Assembly: GCA_964519365.1 (NCBI GenBank)
Contig: CAZFHP010000030.1
Coordinates: forward strand, 1 to 17,572
Reading direction: 5' to 3'
Length of the DNA stretch: 17,572 nucleotides
From: CAZFHP01 sp964519365
Lineage (GTDB): Bacteria > Babelota > Babeliae > Babelales > RVW-14
Shown in pieces: positions 5,639 to 13,146 of the stretch (position 1 is its first letter; every line of letters starts with the position of its first letter). The position numbers and the translations under genes were made by a program. Below the pieces are notes generated by a model. That model did no database searches. It was given only the letters and a program-made list of their open reading frames with translations, and was not told the DNA's origin.

Positions 5639-8600
5639 TTAAATCGAATCATCAAGAACAACACCCGCTATTTCAACATGCGCGCCGCCAAGTACCACAA
5701 CATCTAAATCCATATTTTCTCGAGAAGAATCGCCAAAGATTATGCCGCTACTAAACGGTTGATGCCGTGTATCAAAACTATAGCCAGCTTCGTAAACCCG
5801 CAATTCATGATTATCACTAACACTATCATGCCCGGGGGTTGGATTAAGCTCCGTTCCAAGCGCCAGATATTTTCCATCAGAACGCCACGAAACAGCATTT
5901 GTTGCAACCCCTTGTTCTTTGCCTAACTCGCTCAGTTCAACCAACGTACTTCCATCAAATTGACACACCAGTAATTCTGGCAACGCTCCGCCATCGCCAT
6001 TACGCCCAACAGTAATATAATTCCCACAAGGGCTCCACGCAACATCACGGATTGTACTGGTATTTGTCAAATCCAAACTAGCAACCCCAGTCAAACTTGA
6101 GCCATCTAACTGATACACTTGTAATTCATGATCAGACGTCAAATTTTCTGGTGTCGGGTTATGCGCCGTTCCAACAGCCAAATAATTTCCATCAGGGCTC
6201 CATGCAAACGCATACACGCCAACACTCCCCTGATTCTTGCTATCAACACCAACAAGCGTTGCTGTGGACGTCGTATCAAAACGATAGAGCTGCAATTCTT
6301 CACCTGTATCTATATTCGATAGAGGCTCACCAGGCGTTGGATCTATCGTTGTCCCAACAGCTAAATATCTTCCATCTTTGCTCCAGGCAACAGTATTAAC
6401 AGCACTATTATCGCTTCCCATGTCTTTACTAACAACACCGTTTAACGTTGGAGTACCCGTCGTATCAAACTGAAAGATCTGCAATTCATGGTTAACATCA
6501 ATATCAGTGTCAGTCTGAACATGGGCATGCGCACTTGTACCAACAGCTAAGTACACACCATCGGGGCTCCAAGAAAGCGAGTGAATATCAGCACCCCGTT
6601 CATCTTTGCTTGCAACGCCCTCAAGCGATACTGTCCCTAGCGTACTAACTCGATACACTTGTAACTCATGGCCAAAGCCTATTCCTGCATCGTCAGGATC
6701 TGGCGCATCACCAGTTCCAACAGCAAGATACCTGCCATCAGGGCTCCATGTAACAACATTAACAGCAACCGCTTCTTGATCTACACTTGCAACAAGCGTA
6801 AGCGTAGGCGATGGGCTTTCGTTAAATCGATATAGAAGCAATTCGCTCCCCGAGCCACCACCAACACCGGCAGCAAGCGCAACCGCTACATACCGTCCAT
6901 CAGGGCTCCAAGCAACATCGTTTACTTCAGCAAACCCTTGGTCCAAACTCGTGATACCTACTAAGTCACTCGCATCAAAACTATACACACGCAACTCATG
7001 CCCTGTAAGTACACCCATATCATCCGTCGTTGGATCAACTTCAGTTCCTATTGCCAAAACATACGTTTCTTGTGGGTTCCAGTCAACAGTTTTGACAGCA
7101 ATCGCACCCTGGTCTTTACTATCAACACCTGTTAAAGCACTTCCATTAAAACTATAGACACGTAACTCATCACCAGACGTAATACCAGTCTCACTTGTTG
7201 TTGGACCAGCATCTGTCCCTATCGACAAATAAGACCCGTCAGCACTCCATGCAACTGAGTTAACCGCAACATCTTGATCTTTACTATCAACACCATCCAA
7301 AACATTTACATTCAAAAAATATACCCGTAATTCATCTCCGCTACTAATCCCAGTTTCACTTGTTGACGGATCAACTCCTGTTCCAATAGCCAAATACTTA
7401 CTGCCAGAAATTTCAGTCCAAGCAACAGCATTCACAGCAACGTCCTGATCTTCACTCGTAACAGCCAAAAGCGTTGGTGTTGATACCGTATCAAAATTAT
7501 AAACCCGCAACTCATCTCCCACACCAATACCGGCCTCATAAGTTAGAGGGTCTACTTCTGTTCCAATCGCCAAATGCTCTCCGTCTGAAGTCCAGGCAAC
7601 AGAATTAACCGCAACCCCTTGGCCTTTACTAAAAACACCCGTTAAAGAATTTCCATCAAAACTATACAATCTCAATTCATGCCCCAACCAAGTGTTAGTC
7701 TCACTTGTTGTTGGATTCGCAGCTGTTCCAACAGCCAAAAACATATCGCCTGAAACTTCGGTCCAAGCAACAGCATTAACAGCAACCCCTTGATCTTTAC
7801 TTGCAACACCAACTAAAGAACTGCCATCAAAACTATAGACACGTAACTCATCACCAAGAATAATACTTGTTTCGCTAGTCGATGGGTTAACATCTGTTCC
7901 AACAGCAAGATAATTCCCATCAAGGCTCCATGCTACTGTATTAACGGCAACTGACCCTTGATACTTACTAGCAACGCCTGTTAACGTACTGCCATCATAT
8001 TTGTATACGCGCACATCATACCATGACTTGTCTGCCCCTGAACCTTCACGAGCTCCAACCGCCAAATACTGCCCATCAGGGCTCCACGCAACTGTCTGAA
8101 CAATATATCCCAGGTTTGAATTCGACTGATCAACACTAACAACACCAGTTAAGCCTGACAAAACTGTTTGTGCAGCGCTACTTAACGTTACGTCATTGTC
8201 CAAACACAATACGCCTTTTGTTAAACGTATCCCCGTATGTGTCGTTTGTAATGTCGCCCCATCAAAACACATCCCCGCCGTTTCACTTACCATGTTTATT
8301 AAATTATTATCGCTTGAACTTGGGCAATAGAAAAACGTCGAACCACGTTCAAAGCACAGCATCGCTCCATCACAAATATAACTCGCTTGTGGGGAAGAAT
8401 ATAAAAACTCATGGGTACCAGAAATTAATACGTCGTCATGAATAAATAACTGTCCATCTCTGAACATAAAATCACTGCCCAAAGCAAGCTCTGAGTTCAT
8501 AATAGCAAGTTGCGCAGATGGCCCATTTAGTTGAATAATCGGATTGGTTACATTGTTACGAGAACTTTTAAGACGGACGTTTTTGAGCGTCAACGTAACG

Positions 8601-9421
8601 TTATTATCAACAATAATACGCGCGTGCGGTTGAAGATAGAACGTCGTTCCATGACCATGGATAGTCGTATCACTGGTAATATGTAATGCTTGATTTTCTG
8701 GTATCTCAAATGTACATGACAAGGCAAGAGAAAAACCATTGCCATCAATAATACCACCAGATGTCAAATATGCATTTGAACCAAAATAAAGATCGTTAGT
8801 TAAACTTATTATTCCCGTTTCGCTTAAATTAATATTCCCCGTTACAGGTATGGGCGTATTGAGCGTTAAAACTATATCAGGATTAACGGTAAACCCGCTT
8901 TTGAAAAACAATAAATTTTCTTCACTCGTATCGACATTATACGTTTGATGCGTATCGAAAACAGTTACAGCATTATCAAAATCAATTACAGCATTATCAA
9001 GAGCAGTCTCAGCATTGTCAAGAACAGTTGCCGTATTAACAATCGCATTACTGTTTGAATAAACAAGCGTCATATCAGGCAATGGATCAAGCTCCCGTTT
9101 TAAAAGAACAATCCCATTGCTATTGGAATATACAAGCATCGTAGCCGGCGCTTGACTCCCCTCCTGACTAATATCAACACCATTATCATAAGCCTCACCC
9201 CAATTACGAGCACTTTTATAATCGTCAGATTTAACAATCGAAAGCTCACTCCATCCCAAAACATTACTTGGTTGTTCTAACGTTACCTTAGAATTGGTCG
9301 GCTCAATAAGAAACGCTCCTCGATTACAAAATTTAATTCTTGCCTGTACAGAACTACTATGCTCAAGTATGACAAAAGCCAACAAACACATGCGTAAAAA
9401 AAATATTCTTACGTTCTTCAC
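5639..9421 (-). CDS. Array protein F: giant secreted beta-helix with 14 WD40-like blades
   Basis: This is the largest protein here, 1260 residues from GTG 9421. That start has AAGGA eight bases upstream and aligns with the GTG AAG AAC start of E; ATG 9425-9427 is too close to the Shine-Dalgarno and ATG 9448 has none. Parts in order: signal peptide (FLRMCLLAFVILEHSSSVQA, cut near 27); N-terminal domain with RNRGAFLIEPTNSKV and GWSELSIVKSDDY; a short stalk of 7-residue repeats (LDNAETA, LDNAVID, FDNAVTV) ending FDTHQTY; beta-helix rungs (about 165-415); fourteen WD40-like blades (about 430-1210); then the final block GIIFGDSS...LDVVVLGGAHVEIAG ending VLDDSI. Typical blades read VNAVAW...G.YLAVGT..PTTSETGI.SGDELRVYSFDG. 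The WD dipeptide is replaced by VY.F. Fourteen blades suit two seven-bladed propellers. It probably binds partners; no enzyme motif was seen. Confidence 0.87.
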   Translation of the reverse strand: MKNVRIFFLRMCLLAFVILEHSSSVQARIKFCNRGAFLIEPTNSKVTLEQPSNVLGWSELSIVKSDDYKSARNWGEAYDNGVDISQEGSQAPATMLVYSNSNGIVLLKRELDPLPDMTLVYSNSNAIVNTATVLDNAETALDNAVIDFDNAVTVFDTHQTYNVDTSEENLLFFKSGFTVNPDIVLTLNTPIPVTGNINLSETGIISLTNDLYFGSNAYLTSGGIIDGNGFSLALSCTFEIPENQALHITSDTTIHGHGTTFYLQPHARIIVDNNVTLTLKNVRLKSSRNNVTNPIIQLNGPSAQLAIMNSELALGSDFMFRDGQLFIHDDVLISGTHEFLYSSPQASYICDGAMLCFERGSTFFYCPSSSDNNLINMVSETAGMCFDGATLQTTHTGIRLTKGVLCLDNDVTLSSAAQTVLSGLTGVVSVDQSNSNLGYIVQTVAWSPDGQYLAVGAREGSGADKSWYDVRVYKYDGSTLTGVASKYQGSVAVNTVAWSLDGNYLAVGTDVNPSTSETSIILGDELRVYSFDGSSLVGVASKDQGVAVNAVAWTEVSGDMFLAVGTAANPTTSETNTWLGHELRLYSFDGNSLTGVFSKGQGVAVNSVAWTSDGEHLAIGTEVDPLTYEAGIGVGDELRVYNFDTVSTPTLLAVTSEDQDVAVNAVAWTEISGSKYLAIGTGVDPSTSETGISSGDELRVYFLNVNVLDGVDSKDQDVAVNSVAWSADGSYLSIGTDAGPTTSETGITSGDELRVYSFNGSALTGVDSKDQGAIAVKTVDWNPQETYVLAIGTEVDPTTDDMGVLTGHELRVYSFDASDLVGITSLDQGFAEVNDVAWSPDGRYVAVALAAGVGGGSGSELLLYRFNESPSPTLTLVASVDQEAVAVNVVTWSPDGRYLAVGTGDAPDPDDAGIGFGHELQVYRVSTLGTVSLEGVASKDERGADIHSLSWSPDGVYLAVGTSAHAHVQTDTDIDVNHELQIFQFDTTGTPTLNGVVSKDMGSDNSAVNTVAWSKDGRYLAVGTTIDPTPGEPLSNIDTGEELQLYRFDTTSTATLVGVDSKNQGSVGVYAFAWSPDGNYLAVGTAHNPTPENLTSDHELQVYQLDGSSLTGVASLDLTNTSTIRDVAWSPCGNYITVGRNGDGGALPELLVCQFDGSTLVELSELGKEQGVATNAVSWRSDGKYLALGTELNPTPGHDSVSDNHELRVYEAGYSFDTRHQPFSSGIIFGDSSRENMDLDVVVLGGAHVEIAGVVLDDSI
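5790..8130 (-). repeat. Fourteen WD40-like blade repeats in gene F
   Basis: I counted fourteen blade cores of the form xVAWSPDGxYLAVGT, about 56 residues (roughly 165-175 bp) apart. Several neighbouring blades share an almost identical loop (TTSETGI.SGDELRVY), a sign of amplification within the gene. Three cores are irregular: two with inserted residues (AWTEVSGDMFLAVGT and AWTEISGSKYLAIGT) and one VDWNPQETYVLAIGT. Confidence 0.88.
8946..9032 (-). repeat. 21-bp tandem repeats coding heptads, gene F stalk
   Basis: Units starting at 8967, 8988 and 9009 repeat with an exact 21-bp period (acagcatta/gtcaa...). They encode the 7-residue series LDNAETA, LDNAVID, FDNAVTV and lead into FDTHQTY. A regular 7-residue period with a hydrophobic residue at the same place suggests a short coiled coil. 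Confidence 0.8.
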
Positions 9422-9474
9422 AACCATGATCCTTTCATAAAAACCCAACGCCTTACCTCTTAAGTAACTTTTAT

Positions 9475-10863
9475 TTATACCGAATCGTCAACAATAACAC
9501 CGTTCACCTCTACATATGCCGCACCCAATACATGCACATCCAAATCACCCGACCCATCAATAAGCGATGAATCGCCAAAAATAATTCCCGTGTAAAACGA
9601 CTGGTTTCCACTTTCACTCAGGGCATCACTATTCAAAAATACTTTGTTTTCCAAACACAGGGTTCCCTTGCTTAATCGAATTCCCGTATGTGTTGTTTGT
9701 AACGTTGCACCATCTAAAAATATCGTCGACGTATCACTTTGCATTTGAATTAAATGATTAGCCGTAATGGGAGGGTTATAAAAAAATGTTGAATCGTTCT
9801 CAAAATAAAACATACCACCATCACAAATATAACTTGATTGCGATGAACAATACGAAAACGTATGGGTACCTGAAATAAGAACATCATCATGAATGAATAA
9901 CTGCCCATTTGTAAACGTAAAGTCACTTCCCAAAGCAAGTTCTGCATTCAAAAGAGTAACCCGAGCTCTTGGGCCAAGAGGATGAATAATTGGATTGGTT
10001 ACATTATTGCGGGCACTTTTAAGACGTACATTCTTCAACGTCAACGTAACGTTATTATCAACAATAATACGAGCATGTGGTTCAAGATAAAACGTCGTCC
10101 CGTGACCATTAATAATCGTATCGCCCGTGATATGTAATTTTTGATTTTCTGGTATCGCAAACGTACATGACAATACAAGCGCAAAACCATTCCCATCAAC
10201 AATACCCCCACGCGTCAAATATGCGTTCGAACCAAAATAAAGATCATTCGCTAAGTTTATTGTTCCTGTATCGCTTAAGTTAATGTTCCCCGTTACAAGA
10301 ATCGGCGTGTTAAGCGTTAACGTTTTTCCAGCATCAACCGTAAACCCATTTTTAAAGTACACCAAGTTTTCCTTTGTCGTATTTTCTGCATACGCTTGAT
10401 GAGTATAGTAAACATTTACATCTTTCCCGTAAACAGCTACATCATTGTCGAAAACTGTTACATGCGTATCAAGATAAACAAGCGCATTGCTATTCGAACG
10501 AACAGACAGCTCATCGTGAGCCGCTAACTGATCAAACTTTTGTGCTAAATCAGCCATGGCGTTGCTATTCGAATACACAAGCATCGTCGCAGGCGCTTGA
10601 CTCCCCTCCTGACTAATATCAACGCCCTCACTATACTGTTCACCCCAATTATCAGCCCTTTTATAATCGTCAGATTTAACAATCGAAAGCTCACTACGCC
10701 CAAAAACATAATCCGTATTGTTCAGTGTTACTTTAGAATCAGTCGGCTCAATAAAAAACGTGCCTCGATTACGAAACTTAATCTTAGCATGCACAAAGCT
10801 ATTATGTGCACATACCACAAAAGCTAATAAACAGATACGTAAAAATATTCGTACGTTCTTCAC
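9475..10863 (-). CDS. Array protein E: secreted, heptad stalk plus beta-helix, no blades
   Basis: This 462-residue protein starts at GTG 10863, which has GGGGA about eight bases upstream and no nearby ATG. The signal peptide is RIFLRICLLAFVVCAHN to VHA (cut near 26). The N-terminal domain is very close to that of F (NRGTFFIEPTDSKVTL, ELSIVKSDDYKRADNW, SQEGSQAPATMLVYSNSNA). A heptad stalk follows (YLDTHVT, VFDNDVA, VYGKDVN, VYYTHQA; about 132-160). The beta-helix-like domain (about 165-462) is nearly the same as that of F and ends VNGVIVDDSV. At the site where F carries fourteen blades, E has only a short linker (SDALSESGNQSFYTG). E and F are therefore recent duplicates that differ mainly in the propeller insert. 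Function is unknown; export is well supported. Confidence 0.87.
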   Translation of the reverse strand: MKNVRIFLRICLLAFVVCAHNSFVHAKIKFRNRGTFFIEPTDSKVTLNNTDYVFGRSELSIVKSDDYKRADNWGEQYSEGVDISQEGSQAPATMLVYSNSNAMADLAQKFDQLAAHDELSVRSNSNALVYLDTHVTVFDNDVAVYGKDVNVYYTHQAYAENTTKENLVYFKNGFTVDAGKTLTLNTPILVTGNINLSDTGTINLANDLYFGSNAYLTRGGIVDGNGFALVLSCTFAIPENQKLHITGDTIINGHGTTFYLEPHARIIVDNNVTLTLKNVRLKSARNNVTNPIIHPLGPRARVTLLNAELALGSDFTFTNGQLFIHDDVLISGTHTFSYCSSQSSYICDGGMFYFENDSTFFYNPPITANHLIQMQSDTSTIFLDGATLQTTHTGIRLSKGTLCLENKVFLNSDALSESGNQSFYTGIIFGDSSLIDGSGDLDVHVLGAAYVEVNGVIVDDSV

Positions 10864-10899
10864 AACTATGTCCCCATTCCTAAAAAAATAATATCAATC

Positions 10900-12255
10900 T
10901 CAAACAGATTCATTAACTACGTTTCCTATTACTTTTAAGCGCGCTTCTGCCAACACATGCACATCAAGATTCCCATCGAAAATAATCTGTGTACTTTCAG
11001 GACACTTTAATAAAACGTCTTTATCAAGGCACAAAATACCGGTGCTTAATTTAATGCCCATTGCCCCCGCTTCAAGTGTTGCCCCGTTTAAATATAAACA
11101 TGACGTTTTATCATGCATACGAACAAGTGTATTATCATGGATACTTGGGTTGTAATAAAAACGTGTATGTTCATCAAACCCAAACAAAGCTCTTTCTGTA
11201 ATATAGCTAACACATGGCGATGCATACACAAATGATACGATCTCAGAAAATGCGCTAGAAACCATAAGATTATCATGAACAAAAAGCTGCCCGGTATCAA
11301 AATAATAATCGTCAGCCAATACTAATTCGACGTTTTGAAGCGCAAGCCGGCCTGAAGATCCAGAGATAGTTATCATGGGGTTATTGCGCGAATTTTGCGT
11401 GTTAACAATGCGTGCGTTCTTAATCGTTAACGTCACGTTACTATCAACAGTTATTTGTGCACATGCTTCTAACGTTATGCTCATGCCTCGACCATCAATA
11501 ATCGTATCGCCTGTTATTCGTAAAATCTTACTTTCTGGAATCGTAATGTTCTCCGAAAACACAAGCGTATTCCCGTTACCATTAATCACACCCCCACTAT
11601 CAAGACAAGCCCCTGAACCGACATGCATATCGTTATATACGTTTAACACGCCTGTGTTACTTAAATCTATATGCCCTGTTGCAAATAATGGCGTACGTAA
11701 CGCTAACGTCTTGCCCGCATGAACCGTAAAACCATCTTTAAAATACACACTCTTTTCTTCTGTCATATTATCTGTATATACTTTATGGGTATCATATATT
11801 TTTACAGCTCGCTTAAACATATCACTCTTCGTACAAACAGATGCTGCTAACTTTTGTTTTTCTGCGTCTGTAAATAACCCCGATCGTAAACTTCTGATAT
11901 TATTTTCGCCATATAAAATATCTGCACGTGATGGCGTATAATTCTCTTCAATATACGTCAGCGCATTACTGTTTGAAAGAATAAGATTACTCGCAACATC
12001 TTGGCTTGCCCCAACACCAATCATACTGTCGTCCTGATAAGATTCAGCCCAAGTAGTAGCATCTGTTGGCCCAAACTGTTTGTGAACAGAAAGCTCTCCC
12101 CAGCCATATATTTTATCTGCCTGCTTTAAAACAAGCTTTGAGCTCTCGCTATTAATCCCAATGTTCGAAGTATAATTGGCGAAATAAACAGTCCCATACG
12201 TTTGCCCCAACAAACACATGCACAATCCCAAAAAACAAACGTTTATAAACTTCAT
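10900..12255 (-). CDS. Array protein D: secreted beta-helix, no blades
   Basis: This is a 451-residue protein starting at ATG 12255, which overlaps the stop of gene C by four bases (ATGA), so its translation is coupled to C. A signal peptide (FINVCFLGLCMCLLGQTYG) precedes the N-terminal domain (IYGWGELSVHKQFG). Here the usual ISQEGSQ is replaced by GVGASQDVASN, the most divergent version in the array. The linker (about 100-165) has one SNSNA and one helical EKQKL block but no CCKN repeats; it ends in KIYDTHKVY. The beta-helix-like domain (about 170-451) has INGNGNTLVFSENITIPES, DTIIDGRG, DSNVTLTIKN and LFVHDNLMVS. The last block is shortened (IIFDGNLDVHVLAEARLKV) and ends VVNESV. Together with the two-blade protein C it mirrors the G-H pair. 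No enzymatic motif was recognised. Confidence 0.86.
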   Translation of the reverse strand: MKFINVCFLGLCMCLLGQTYGTVYFANYTSNIGINSESSKLVLKQADKIYGWGELSVHKQFGPTDATTWAESYQDDSMIGVGASQDVASNLILSNSNALTYIEENYTPSRADILYGENNIRSLRSGLFTDAEKQKLAASVCTKSDMFKRAVKIYDTHKVYTDNMTEEKSVYFKDGFTVHAGKTLALRTPLFATGHIDLSNTGVLNVYNDMHVGSGACLDSGGVINGNGNTLVFSENITIPESKILRITGDTIIDGRGMSITLEACAQITVDSNVTLTIKNARIVNTQNSRNNPMITISGSSGRLALQNVELVLADDYYFDTGQLFVHDNLMVSSAFSEIVSFVYASPCVSYITERALFGFDEHTRFYYNPSIHDNTLVRMHDKTSCLYLNGATLEAGAMGIKLSTGILCLDKDVLLKCPESTQIIFDGNLDVHVLAEARLKVIGNVVNESV

Positions 12256-13112
12256 GATGCATCACCTGCTTCAATCATCTTGATAAACGATCTAACGTCA
12301 GGATTATATTTTAACGTTTCAGTTGCCCTATCAAAAAAATACACGACAAACTCCGGCTCAGCGTGACCACACGCAACTCCCAAATACTGACCATCAGCAT
12401 CCCATTCTATCGAGTCAACATACACATTATCGCGTGCGCGCACATGTGCAACAAGAGATATATTGTCAGAGTTCTCATGATGCTCTTGCCCAATCTCGTT
12501 AACGCTATACACTCGAATTTCATCGCCGAAACAACCCTGGATTATACGCGCACAATATTCGTTATCAGGTGCCCACGCTATATCATGTGCACGTATGTCG
12601 TTATGCTCGTCTTTTAAACAAATATCACGCGTCTCCAACTTATCGTCAGCTCGCGCGCAAGAACAGTCTTGACGCGATACAGAACACTCACAAATATCTA
12701 ATAACTGCTCACCCAAAATATCTCGTGTAATTAAGTTATCTGCTAAATTAACAACAGCATGGCTATTTGAAACAACTAGATTTGCCGCCGGAACTTGGCT
12801 CCCCTCTTGGCTAATAGTAGTATCATCAGCATACTGTTCAACCCAGCTTGAAGAATCTTCGTCCCCAAACTTCCTGACAATAGAAAACTCAGACCATCCA
12901 ATAACATGACTCGCCTTTTTCAGATATAATTTTGAATCAAGTGATTGTATCATCATGTTTGAATCATAATTTGTAAACGTAATCGTCCCACGCAACGAAA
13001 CACAAAACAAAGCACTGAACACAACACATAGACACACACATACTTTTACTGTCAACCATATTTTTGTAAGCAACCATATTTTTGCAAAATCTCTCGATCT
13101 TTTGTGAGACAT
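12252..13112 (-). CDS. Array protein C: short, two WD40-like blades
   Basis: This is a 286-residue secreted protein with ATG 13112 preceded by AGAGAGGAG five bases upstream. It has a long basic and hydrophobic signal region (about 1-42, with KVCVCLCVVFSALFCV). The N-terminal domain follows (HVIGWSEFSIVRKFG, TISQEGSQVP, SNSHAVV). A cysteine-rich segment, ICECSVSRQDCSC, then comes before two WD40-like blades (DIAWAPDNEYCARI and SIEWDADGQYLGVAC). The end, PDVRSFIKMIEAGDAS, resembles the PNIDMFLKSI end of G. There is no stalk repeat and no beta-helix. It follows B after 34 bp and overlaps D by four bases. Because C and G share the order cysteine cluster, two blades, F.K.I tail, I treat this as a distinct short class and not a truncation. 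Its role, perhaps as partner of D, is inference. Confidence 0.83.
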   Translation of the reverse strand: MSHKRSRDFAKIWLLTKIWLTVKVCVCLCVVFSALFCVSLRGTITFTNYDSNMMIQSLDSKLYLKKASHVIGWSEFSIVRKFGDEDSSSWVEQYADDTTISQEGSQVPAANLVVSNSHAVVNLADNLITRDILGEQLLDICECSVSRQDCSCARADDKLETRDICLKDEHNDIRAHDIAWAPDNEYCARIIQGCFGDEIRVYSVNEIGQEHHENSDNISLVAHVRARDNVYVDSIEWDADGQYLGVACGHAEPEFVVYFFDRATETLKYNPDVRSFIKMIEAGDAS

Positions 13113-13146
13113 ACAAACTCCTCTCTTTTTTTAAATTACTTTTTGT

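Noticed and set aside
2701..12255. Pectate-lyase type enzyme activity for the beta-helix domains
   Set aside because: The repeat pattern suits a right-handed beta-helix, but I saw no conserved catalytic Asp/Arg/Lys cluster across the paralogs, so no enzyme is claimed.
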